NCBI GenBank assembly: GCA_020809705.1
Contig: CP085833.1
Coordinates: 2,852,001 to 2,916,000, forward strand
From: Calonectria ilicicola
Lineage: Eukaryota > Ascomycota > Sordariomycetes > Hypocreales > Nectriaceae
Direction of reading: 5' to 3'
Length of the DNA stretch: 64,000 nt
The notes under the pieces are model-generated. The model searched no databases. It was given only the letters and a program-made list of their open reading frames with translations, and was not told the DNA's origin. Position numbers and translations under genes: made by a program. Below, one piece after another: positions 47,275 through 57,315 of this stretch. The first letter of the stretch is position 1, and every line of letters begins with the position of its first letter.

Positions 47275-50029
47275 ATGCTGGTCAAAATGCTGTCACGAGC
47301 ATGGCTGCTCGCTCTACCCCTTGCCTCAGGAGCAATGGGGGCTGTGATATCCAACGTATCCACGCCTACAAATGATACAGTGGTCCAGAGCCAGATCACG
47401 GCCGAAGATGACAAGAGGGAAACCTGTACTACAGACAAGTGCTGGAGGCTAGCATTGAGTCTTCACGGTGCCATGACAAGAAAGCCTGATAAAGTAGATC
47501 CTTGCGAAGACTGGGATAAATGTGGGTCAAGATTTCTCGTTTCACCCTTTCTCCTCTAGTCTGAATACTAACACGAGTTGCACGCAGTCATTTGTGGGAA
47601 CTATGACAAACTACGGCTCAAGGAAACGAAGATGCGTCCTGATCAACAGGAGGTCACCATTCGGACACTAATGGAGGATCAAATTGATCACCTGCTTAAG
47701 GAAGTGATGGAAAATCCCCATGGCAATTATGCATGTAACTTATTCCCCCTAACCCTAGATCTGATTCCTAACCGGTGGACAGAGTGAATATCCTCCACTG
47801 GTGGAGGCGCACCAGCCTATATTCGACCGCATGAGGCGATACTACTCGAAATGTACGGACAAAAAGCAACTTGGAAAAACCAAGTTGGGGCCATTAAAGA
47901 AAATCATCGACGATATTCATGGAATCTTCGGCGAGTTTGAGCAGCGGTACGATTCGAAAGAGTCGACCTACCAAGATGGCATGGTGAATACGTATGACAC
48001 AGATGCCATTACGAAAGTAACACAGCATCTCAGCAATTACCAAATCTGGGTTCTTGCCAAGGCTATGCCTCAACAATCGATGTTTAATTCGGTAAGAAAA
48101 TTATATTCAAGCAATAACTCAAAGAAATAAATACTAATAACTTGACGTAAAATAGTCCACAATGAAAATCGGGGTGCAGCCTTATTTACCTCAGGGATTG
48201 CCACGAAAAGAACTCTATGGCTCGAAAAAGCACGCGAGCGAATACAAAAAAATTGTGCGAGATTTTCTTAAGCAAACCTGGGAGGTGCAATGGAAGAAGA
48301 AGCGCTGGGACAAAATTGCTGAACAGGTTGTCGAACTGGAGGCCAATATCCTCAAACTTCTGCCAGCTCCTGACCAGTGGCGTCACATAAGGGTATAATC
48401 TCCCTGCTCATAATTCCATACAATTTGAACATTGTTAATAATATAACTAGGATCATACTGTTCAGTGGACTTCCAAGCAACTCGAGACTGCCGCTCCGGA
48501 CCTTGCGATTCTCTCCACAACCGCCAGTCAACGGTTGCTAAATAACCGACAGCTGCCTTTAAATGACCTGGAAGTCATGTTCTCATATTATTGGCCACAG
48601 CTACAAAGTCTCATCAACAAGACTCCCAGGGCCGTTTTCCGGGCGTTCACGATTTGGCAGGCCTTTGTTCAAACCCATTACCTTTTCGAGGACAAACTCT
48701 CAAATAGATACCGGGATCTCCTTAGAAACATTGATGGCACAGTATGTTATTGTTGTTTTCCTTTAAAATAACCACAGGTTCTCCGCGCTGTTGCTAATAT
48801 GAGATATAGGAAAAAGAACCACCTTTGGATGCCAGGTGCAGAACAAGAGCATCCAAGCACTTCGGTCCCCTCCTCAGCGCCATCTTCATGAACGACACAT
48901 ACAACGAAAGCACCGATAGACTGGGCCACGAGATCTTCAAAGATTTACAAGAAGAACTTGTTAAGGTTCTTAACGAAACATCGTGGATGCAGAACAATAC
49001 CAAGATTACGGCAATTGAAAAGGCCAACAAAACATCCGCCATGATCGGGTACTCTCACACGGTTCGTTTACATAATTTTAACATATATTGATATATGCTA
49101 ACTTCTTATTCTGATAGCACTCTGATACACAAGATCAGATAGACCTCACATCATACTTTGCCGGCGTTGTCGGTGCACAGAACCCCTCCAACACCCGGAC
49201 CCATGCGGATGATTACCTTCAGATGCAGTCATGGTATTATCGAAAGGCCTGGTTTAAGGACCTGTATGATAAGCCGAGCAAGTACGATGCAGGATTGAAT
49301 TCATACGACGTAAACATGCACTACTCGGTTTATAAAAACCAAGTCGTCATACCAGCTGGGACAATGTGGGAGCCCGTTTTGGACCCTTCATCTCCCTCCT
49401 ATGCCAACTATGGAGGCTTTGGTTCTCTGGTAGGCCATGAGCTGTTCCATGCTTTCGACACAGTGGGTAGTGTGTTTGGTGCCAACGGATCGGTTAGCAA
49501 CTGGTTTTCGAAGAAAGACCAGGAAGAATTTAGGAACCGCCTCATGTGTTTCAGGGATACTTACAACAAAGTAGACATCGCCCAAAAGGACAAGGACTAT
49601 CGTCTCACTGGCGCAGCCGTCGCCGATAACGCCATGGCCGACACCCACGGGGCCGACATTGCTTACGACGCTTGGAAAAGGCGCTCTCGCAACACCCAAG
49701 ACCCGATATTGCCAGGATTCTCAGCATACACGGATGACCAGCTGTTCTGGATGTTCCGGTCAATGCACTTCTGCTCCAAGGAACGCAAACAACTCTTATG
49801 GCAAGAGTTGGTTACGAGTGATGAATTGCCCAAACGTGCTAAAACGTGGGCACCACTTCAAGACTCATTTGCATGGCAACAGGCCTTTAATTGCAAACCA
49901 AGAAAACCTGTGTGCCGAGCTTGGGGCGTAGACCCCAGCGCTGGCAAGTACCGAGAGATATGGAAATATGCACAATTCAACAACCGAGGCAGCTCGTATA
50001 TTCATACTGTTTTAGAGGATGGAAAATGA
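47275..50029 (+). CDS. secreted M13 (neprilysin/ECE-like) metallopeptidase homologue, probably zinc-site defective
   Basis: Homologue of neprilysin-type endopeptidases, about 796 residues. Exons: 47275-47521, 47588-47730, 47783-48091, 48156-48392, 48451-48741, 48810-49061, 49118-50029. Start ATG 47275 opens a signal peptide (MLVKMLSRAWLLALPLASGA). The N-terminal part has the family start PCEDWDKFICGNYD; the C-terminal part has HELFH (600-604) and CRAW. The usual ENxAD motif, whose Glu is the third zinc ligand, reads NAMAD: Asn664 replaces the Glu, while Asp668 remains. The substrate-binding NAY/FY motif reads NMHY. About 30 extra residues follow CRAW. Intron 2 needs either a GC donor (GCATGT at 47731) or a weak GTGATG donor at 47704; the nearby GTAACT donor breaks the frame. 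I infer a secreted protein with reduced or no peptidase activity. Confidence 0.82.
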
Positions 50030-50635
50030 TTGAGCGGCGAGATGGACTGGTTAATTTGCAGATTAGAGACATGAATATGCGACAACTTTTTTAAAAACGA
50101 AAAGAAATTAGGTAATAACGGAAGTACACTATTCCCCGTCTTATACACAATTGTGTGATGAGATCAAAAGTGAGATGACATGCCACTCGCCAAGCACAAT
50201 GCACCCATAGAAAATTCTTCTCCTCTACCACTGACTTCAGGAAGACCTTCAACACTTCCCAGGACTCATGTATGCGTCTGTAATCCCAAAGACAGGCGAT
50301 TTGTACTTGACTTCCATCAAACATCTGTTAAAGGAATCTTGATCACGTGATCACGTGATCCATCAAGTAAAATGTGGACCTCGATTCAATCTTGGCTTAC
50401 TCAGCGGATATTGTCGGCTTAACTGCGGTCCAGCAAATGCAGGACAGACGCGTTCCCTCATCACTGACGTGTCGCGGTTCAGTGTATTTCCAGACAGACA
50501 GACCCTATCAAATATCTCAGCGAATGCTCCCGCTCCACCAAGCGGGGCAGCCTTGTCATTCAATCTCAGCCTTCTCTGGGCCGCGTTGTTGTTGTTGATC
50601 CTAGGCTCTGTTGAATAACTCCACCAACTATCAGC
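50030..50635. other. promoter region of the Chl4/CENP-N gene
   Basis: About 600 bases between two plus-strand genes, containing the M13 3' end and, at 50341-50360, a perfect 20-bp palindrome with two TCACGTGA boxes described separately. No coding frame is supported. Confidence 0.5.
50341..50360. promoter_or_regulatory. tandem TCACGTGA E-box palindrome upstream of Chl4/CENP-N
   Basis: GATCACGTGATCACGTGATC is its own reverse complement and contains two adjacent TCACGTGA octamers (50343-50350 and 50351-50358). It lies about 275 bp upstream of the ATG at 50636. The octamer matches the CDEI/Cbf1 core RTCACRTG. Confidence 0.55.
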
Positions 50636-52156
50636 ATGGCGCGCATTTCAGTTCCAACCACCACAAGCTTGCCACCAACACTTCGTGTTAATTCCTCCAA
50701 CTCTACTATACTAAAGAGCCTCAATCGCTTATCTCGCGAGTCGATAATATCACTCGCTTTAGATTGGCTGGCCCCAGGAAATCTTCCCAATGCAGTACCT
50801 TATATCCAAGACGACGAGGGCGAAGATGAGGACGATGATGACATCTTCCCGCCGTGTCACTCCCTGGATGAGATTCAGGAAATATATCTGAACATGCAAC
50901 AGCAAAGGGGCTCAAAGCGTGATGTAATTAGCCGCATTGTGGAAGGTGACTGGCGGCACGGCTTGACGCTATATCAACTCGCCATGGCAGATCTCGCCTA
51001 CTTTGACCAAAACCCTACATCCCAGAAATGGACAGCATATCAAATTTTGCCATTAGTACCTCCGTCAAAAAATGGAGATGAGATGGACTTTCCCAAGGTG
51101 GATCGAAAAAACCTTTCCATTCCACGATTTCATCCATCGACTTTTCTCCAGAATCTTCAAAGCCACGTGCTTCCAGACGTAAAGACTCATTACCATTTTC
51201 ACAGACCCAAGGATTTGCCGGTTCTCATTTTGAGGATCTTCACCGTTGACTCGCCATACGCCACCAACTTGGCCTTGTCAACTCGTGACCCCCATGGAGG
51301 TGCCGCAAACTTCGATGCATCTCGGACCATTTACATCGCCTTTCCAGATGGAACACCCGCTCTATATATTTCAAAGTCTCAAGCCACCGGGATCAATAGC
51401 TCGGGCGAATCAAAAAGTCTCCAAAGCTTGGTTGTGGACGGGATCCCCAAGGCCCTGTCTCGTCCTCGAGAACGGTATACCCTTAAAAACACAAATCTTA
51501 CAAGTCGAAACTTGAGCGCTGTTCTGGAAAAGAAAGGACCAGGTCGCACAAATGCCGCAGGTGGTGGCTGGAGCATTTACGCTGACGAAAAGAACAAAGA
51601 GTCGCCTCTAGATACGGTGCTGCCCACACCACCCCTCTCCAGAGAATCTTCTTTTCTCAAGGACCGAGGAAAGAGGGGGCCAGAATTGACGCCAATGCAG
51701 CGGATGGCGAAACGCACAAGATTAGTAGCCAAGGCGCGATTTGGCGAGTCTGGCATCGTCACAGATGGAAAAGGTGTTGAGAAAGTCGAAATTGTATTGC
51801 AGGACGCATTTCCATCAGCCAATCCGCTTCCAGAAGATGAGGAAGATGAATCGAGCAATGGAACCAATGCAGCGAAGCGAAGACGGAGCAAGATCACCGC
51901 TGTGATGCAAGAGGCGGATACTTCGATGGATGTTAATGAATCCCTAGAGACCCCACATAACGAGACCGACGCATGGGCCCCAGCGATTAAGATATCATTC
52001 CAAGGCACACATGTGTGGGCAGGTGTGAGGCAACTAGTTGAAGCTGGAATAATAGATGGTGAGCGGATGCCGGGTTGGATGACAGGCGAAGATGGGGTGA
52101 CGACAGGAGTCGTGAGGCACGGGCGAATACGCGGTCACAAGGGCTCTGGCTTATAA
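50636..52156 (+). CDS. chl4: inner kinetochore protein, CENP-N/Chl4/Mis15 family
   Basis: Constitutive centromere-associated network subunit that contacts the CENP-A nucleosome and works with CENP-L/Iml3. One exon, 506 residues, slightly longer than yeast Chl4. Family features are at the N terminus (LNRLSRESIISLALDWL), an acidic stretch (EGEDEDDDD) and EGDWRHGLTLYQLAMADLAY at about residues 103-122, which is the most recognisable CENP-N/Chl4 segment. The middle is mostly beta-like, and residues 330-460 are an acidic and basic low-complexity insert with a KRRRSK nuclear signal. The C-terminal KISFQGTHVWAGVRQLVEAG is the conserved dimer-partner region. The gene converges with the TatD nuclease at 98 bp. 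Assignment is by recognition of the motifs. Confidence 0.88.
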   Translation: MARISVPTTTSLPPTLRVNSSNSTILKSLNRLSRESIISLALDWLAPGNLPNAVPYIQDDEGEDEDDDDIFPPCHSLDEIQEIYLNMQQQRGSKRDVISRIVEGDWRHGLTLYQLAMADLAYFDQNPTSQKWTAYQILPLVPPSKNGDEMDFPKVDRKNLSIPRFHPSTFLQNLQSHVLPDVKTHYHFHRPKDLPVLILRIFTVDSPYATNLALSTRDPHGGAANFDASRTIYIAFPDGTPALYISKSQATGINSSGESKSLQSLVVDGIPKALSRPRERYTLKNTNLTSRNLSAVLEKKGPGRTNAAGGGWSIYADEKNKESPLDTVLPTPPLSRESSFLKDRGKRGPELTPMQRMAKRTRLVAKARFGESGIVTDGKGVEKVEIVLQDAFPSANPLPEDEEDESSNGTNAAKRRRSKITAVMQEADTSMDVNESLETPHNETDAWAPAIKISFQGTHVWAGVRQLVEAGIIDGERMPGWMTGEDGVTTGVVRHGRIRGHKGSGL

Positions 52157-52254
52157 CACAGAGCAACATTGGATTCTATACGGTGGCGTCTATTCTATCT
52201 TCTTTTCTCCAGTTGATACCCCTTGACGAGAACAACTTCTCGTCCAAACCCTAC

Positions 52255-53706
52255 TTAGTTATCCGCTACTCCAAATACGGCCACTGTGTTACGCCATGCC
52301 ACCTCGCACACTTCCTCAACAGTGACCCCCTTGATACCAGCAATGATTTTGGCTACGCGCTCAATATTACAGGGTTCATTGCGACCCTTGACCATGGCGC
52401 CCTCCTCCCATTTCTCCTTCTTGACGATCTTGAAGCGGTCCGGAACTTCAGGTTCCTTTTTCTGATTCTTTTTGGATTGCTTTTGTTGCTTCTGTTGCTT
52501 TTGCTGTTTGGGCTGCTCTGGGGCATCGGAGGGAGCGATAGCGACTCCATTCTGCTCCACCTCTGGAGCTGGCTTCTCCTCCTTCTTTTCGATCAAGTAC
52601 TTATAGCCTTCATGGCTGGGCCGAACTTCGCACCAAGGCCCATCCGTTTCGATCATGAGCCGGTCGAGACTAACCTCTTTCACAACGGCACAATTCTCCA
52701 CAGTCTTGAAACTGCAGCCATTGATGCCAATGTATAGTCCCAGGTCCATCAGCTCATGCATCTCCTCGGCTGTACCGGTGAAGCTGTGAACGACGCCGCC
52801 CTTCTCCAATTTTTCCAGCTTCTCACCAAAAGCATCTTTAAGAAGCCTGACGAAATCGGCATGTGCAGCTCTGGAGTGCAAAAATAGAGGTAGTTGAGGA
52901 CTTAGGGAGGCGGCTACCTTGAGCTGAGCAGCAAAAGAGTGCAGCTGGATGGTCTTGGAGCAATAATGGAGGCGGTCATAGTCCAGTCCAAACTCGCCCA
53001 ATGCAACCAAATGCTTCTTGTCTGAGGCTCGGGCTTCTGACACGAGGGAAGTAAGACTAGCTATGAGCTTCTCTGTCTTCTCTGGGTCTGCAGCATGCTC
53101 CTCAGAAACCGGTGCCTCTGGGTCTGGGTTGCATGGAGTGGTATGTTCTGACTCGTGTGATGGTCCAGTAACACTGAAAACAGCGCTGCTACAGGGGTGG
53201 ATACCAGCTGTGGCGAAGACAGTCCCAGCTGTATGTAGTTAAGCACTGTCAGTTTAAAGCCTTGGTTCGAGACTGACAAGTGAAGGGTGTCACCCACGGT
53301 ATTCGTTCGCAAGCTCGAGGGCTTCTCGAGAGTTTGCCAGATCGGAGCCCGTTACGATAAGCTTTGAGCAGCCAACTTCGCGAGCTCTGCTGATAACACC
53401 TGCAAGATCATCGGGATGCTTTTGGCTTCCATGGTAGCGACCCCGAAAGATGGGATCCGCCAAATTGATACCGATCTATTCCGTGATTCAGCGTGTAAGT
53501 CCGGTCTCCACATCGGATATAGAGTTGGGGGTATACCCGGCCACACGTACATCGATGTATCTCGGGGTATAGCTTGAGGCGGCCCCGGCGGGCTCAGAGC
53601 CCGATGCAGCTGAAAAACCCATGGCAAAGGTTCTAGAGTATGAAAGTTGAGGAGGAGAAAAGCGAAAATTCCGAGTTGAGACACGCAGACGCCTCTTTAA
53701 TAACAT
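52255..53706 (-). CDS. TatD-family metal-dependent DNase (TATDN1 type), possibly dual-targeted
   Basis: Metal-dependent 3'-5' exonuclease/endonuclease family implicated in DNA repair and apoptotic DNA degradation. Exons 53706-53551, 53475-53298 and 53228-52255 give 435 residues. Conserved blocks appear in order: YIDIGINLADPIFRG, ATAGIHP, GEFGLDYDR, FLHSRAAH, GVVHSFTG, IETDGPWCE and KGRNEPCNI. The GINL form at the first block, in place of HxH, marks the eukaryotic TATDN1 group. A Gln/Lys-rich insert (about 45 residues) separates ETDGPWCE from NEP. Two in-frame ATGs exist: 53706 gives a basic 28-residue leader (MLLKRRLRVSTRNFRFS) resembling a mitochondrial presequence, and 53622 gives a form without it. 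The gene is divergent from RNR1. Confidence 0.9.
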
Positions 53707-53941
53707 AGGTTCAACTACTTAGAATGGCACAGTGGCTATGGTTCTTGAGTCACCTACAGGCAGCAAAACCATTTTGGACTCTAAGAGTCACACAGTTGAC
53801 AGGGTGTTGGGTGTCTGGCTGGAATTGGCCCGCCTACTCGTTCATTGGCTGTTGCCCCAAGAGACGTCTCCATACGCCGCCTAGGCCATGCTTACGAGAC
53901 ATTGAATGAAAGCCCCTTTCAATTAATAATTGCATGAACAG

Positions 53942-53949
53942 TCACGTGA
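53942..53949. promoter_or_regulatory. TCACGTGA E-box palindrome between TatD and RNR1
   Basis: An exact octamer 236 bp from the upstream TatD ATG and 557 bp from the RNR1 ATG. It is a candidate bHLH (Cbf1-type) site. Confidence 0.4.
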
Positions 53950-54248
53950 TTCCGCGCTGCAGCACAGGATCAACCCCACCATGGCAAGCTCAGAAACCAG
54001 GGGTCGCGACAACGCGATATCGGAGCATAGGGAAGAAAATGTCGGGTTTGAACGTGTGAAGCCGGGGTTCCAACGAAATACGATCATCTTACCGACTTCT
54101 CAGTCCCAGATTGAGGCCAGATAAACCTGGTTTCAGCCGCAATCGGGACACCGTTGCGTGGACACGGACGTTGCATGTGGTTGCCGGGCGGGGACTTTAA
54201 TGGATTTTTCTGAAGGGCTTGGCCTGTTGTCGCGCTAAAAATTGGTGT

Positions 54249-54264
54249 CGCGTAGCAAGACGCG
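54249..54264. promoter_or_regulatory. paired MCB-like ACGCG cores upstream of RNR1
   Basis: CGCGT at 54249-54253 and ACGCG at 54260-54264 lie about 250 bp upstream of the RNR1 start, in opposite orientation. They match the core but not the full ACGCGT of the MluI cell-cycle box, which drives G1/S expression of this gene in yeasts. Confidence 0.3.
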
Positions 54265-54505
54265 CTTCCCTTAAAACCTCCTTCGACATCCCTTGCCATC
54301 CCTCATTTCACGTCCCCTCAACATCCCACCACCGCAAACCACTTTGGACAATTTTTGTCCTCAAGCGTTTAATTTTCTTTTCCTCTTTTGAACGCTGCTC
54401 TGTCTTCTAGCTGCTCCCCACAGCGGAAGAGAGCCTTGCATTAGCCTTGCATACCGTTCATCCCTTCCTTACCGCCTCCTTTTCTAATTGCTTTAAACCG
54501 CCACC

Positions 54506-57315
54506 ATGTTCGTCAGAAAGCGAGGTATGCTTAGCCAAGACGACACTTGTTGGCCTCGCCAACGCTAACACTGGTCCAGATGGACGCCAGGAGCGTGTCC
54601 AGTTCGACAAGATCACTGCCCGTGTCTCCAGACTGTGTTACGGTCTGGACATGGACCACATTGATCCCGTTGCCATCACCCAAAAGGTCATCTCTGGTGT
54701 CTACGGTGGTGTAACAACCGTTCAATTGGACGATCTCGTAAGCCATTCAAACATTATGGGACTGCTGCTAGCTGCTAACACTTCCGCCAGGCTGCTGAGA
54801 CTGCTGCTTACATGACCGTTACCCACCCCGACTATGCCATCCTCGCAGCCCGTATCGCCGTCTCCAACCTCCACAAGCAGACCAAGAAGCAATGGTCTAC
54901 TGTTGTCAGCGACCTCTACCACTATGTCAACCCCAAGAACGATCGGGCATCCCCCATGATCTCCAAGGAGACCTATGAGTGCGTAATGCGACACAAGGAG
55001 GAGCTCGACTCCGCCATTGTGTACGACCGTGATTTCAACTACCAATACTTCGGCTTCAAGACTCTGGAGCGATCCTACCTCTTGAAGATTGACGGCAAGA
55101 TTGTCGAGCGTCCGCAGCACATGATCATGCGTGTTTCGGTCGGTATCTGGGGTGACAACATTGAGCGTGTCCTCGAGACATACAACCTCATGTCCATGAA
55201 GTTCTTCACTCACGCCTCCCCCACACTCTTCAACGCTGGTACTCCTCAGCCCCAGCTGTCCTCTTGCTTCTTGGTTGACATGAAGGAGGACAGCATTGAG
55301 GGTATTTACGACACTCTCAAGACCTGTGCTATGATCTCCAAGATGGCTGGTGGTATCGGTCTCAACGTTCACCGAATCCGTGCCACTGGTTCTTACATCG
55401 CTGGTACCAACGGTACTTCCAACGGTGTCACTCCCATGCTCCGTGTCTTCAACAACACTGCGCGATATGTCGACCAAGGTGGCAACAAGCGACCTGGTGC
55501 TTTCGCCATCTACCTCGAGCCTTGGCACGCCGATGTGTTTGAGTTCTTGGATCTCCGTAAGAACCACGGCAAGGAGGAGGTCCGCGCCCGTGATCTGTTC
55601 CTCGCCCTGTGGATCCCTGATCTGTTCATGAAGCGTGTTGAGAAGAACGGCGACTGGACCCTCATGTGCCCCAACGAGTGTCCTGGTCTTGCTGACTGCT
55701 ACGGCGAAGAGTTCGAGGCTCTCTACGAGAGCTACGAGAAGGCCGGCAAGGGACGCAAGACTATGAAGGCTCAGAAGCTGTGGTACGCTATTCTCGAGGC
55801 ACAGACCGAGACCGGTAACCCCTTCATGCTCTACAAGGACCATGCCAACCGCAAGAGCAACCAGAAGAACCTGGGTACGATCCGCAGCTCTAACTTGTGC
55901 ACTGAGATTATCGAATACAGTGCCCCTGATGAAGTCGCTGTCTGCAACCTTGCATCGCTGGCCCTGCCTTCTTTCGTTGACTACAACAATGATTGCTATG
56001 ATTTCCAGAAGCTACACGAGGTCACTCAAACTGTCGTCCGCAACCTGAACAAGATCATTGATGTCAACCACTACCCCGTTCCAGAGGCTCGCAACAGCAA
56101 CATGCGTCATCGTCCCATCGGTGTCGGTGTTCAGGGTCTTGCTGATGCCTTCCTCGCCCTTCGCATGCCTTTCGAGTCTCCCGAGGCCCGTGAGCTGAAC
56201 AAGCAGATCTTCGAGACCATCTATCACGCTGCTCTCACTGCCTCTGTGCAACTTGCCAAGGAGGAGGGTCCCTACTCTACCTTCAAGGGCTCCCCTACCT
56301 CTGAGGGTATCCTTCAGTTCGACATGTGGAATGTCAAACCCTCTGAGCTCTGGGACTGGGAACCCCTCCGTGAGCAAGTCAAGGAGCACGGTATCCGCAA
56401 CAGTCTGCTCATGGCACCCATGCCTACTGCCAGTACCTCCCAGATTCTGGGCAACAATGAGTGCTTCGAGCCCTATACATCCAACATCTACTCGCGTCGT
56501 GTCCTTGCTGGCGAGTTCCAGGTTGTTAACCCTTGGCTCCTGAAGGATCTTGTCGATATGGGTCTGTGGTCAGATGCCATGAAGAACCGAATCATTGCCG
56601 AAGATGGTTCAATTCAGAACATCCCCAACATCCCTGCCGATGTCAAGGCACTCTACAAGACTGTGTGGGAAATCTCCCAGCGTCATGTGGTGCAGATGGC
56701 CGCCGACCGAGGTGCCTTCATTGACCAGTCACAATCTCTCAATATCCACATGAAGGATCCCACCATGGGCAAGATCACCAGCATGCATTTCACTGGATGG
56801 AAGCTAGGTCTCAAGACCGGCATGTACTACCTCCGAACTCAGGCTGCTGCCGCGCCTATTCAGTTCACCGTTGACCAACAGGCCTTGAAGATTGCCGACA
56901 CCAACGTTGGTCAGCCCAAGGCCTTGAAGAAGCGTGCTCCTCCTGCCGGCTCTACCTACAGCATGTCTCACGCTGCCGTATCCCGACCCGCAGGTTCCAA
57001 TGGCACTTCGGGCAACTCCGCCTACAACGGCACTCAAAGTGCATCTGCCCCCAACGGCAGCAAGACTGAGGATGGAGGCAGCCCCAAGACACTACCTACT
57101 GAGCCCACTGAGAAGATCAAGGAGGAAGAACTTGGTCAGAAGAAGGACCAGTCTGAGGATCAAGCTGGAGATAGTGAGGAGCGTGAGCGCGACATCTATT
57201 CGGATGCCGTTTTGGAATGTAAGTTGCCAACTATTCCCCCACCAACTGGAGATGCTAATAAGATTTCATAGGCTCTATTGAGAACCCCGAGGCTTGCGTT
57301 ATGTGCAGTGGCTAA
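54506..57315 (+). CDS. rnr1: ribonucleoside-diphosphate reductase large subunit
   Basis: Class Ia ribonucleotide reductase R1: reduces ribonucleoside diphosphates to deoxy forms for DNA synthesis, with the R2 subunit as radical source. Exons 54506-54524, 54580-54737, 54791-57218 and 57272-57315 sum to 883 codons (882 residues). An N-terminal ATP-cone is followed by the ten-stranded barrel. Catalytic residues fit the family: Cys218 in SSCFL, NLCTE with Asn427-Cys429-Glu431, and Cys444 in VAVCNLASL. The conserved [12 protein letters not shown] loop is present. The C-terminal 14 residues include Cys877 and Cys880 (CVMC), the swinging thiol pair. A hydrophilic linker of about 120 residues rich in Ser, Gly and Glu precedes that tail. 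The first exon is 19 nt and the leader has no upstream ATG. Confidence 0.96.

Larger units (their letters stand above)
53707..54505. promoter_or_regulatory. shared divergent promoter region of TatD and RNR1
   Basis: An 800-base region between two divergent DNA-metabolism genes. It contains a TCACGTGA octamer (53942-53949) and several ACGCG cores (54012-54016 and 54260-54264, plus CGCGT at 54249-54253) of the kind bound by MBF-type cell-cycle factors. The last 220 bases before the RNR1 ATG are C/T-rich and contain no ATG. Confidence 0.55.

Noticed and set aside
54722..55843. 373-codon minus-strand open frame opposite RNR1
   Set aside because: It is a shadow of the codon-biased RNR1 gene; the sense frame has all catalytic motifs.
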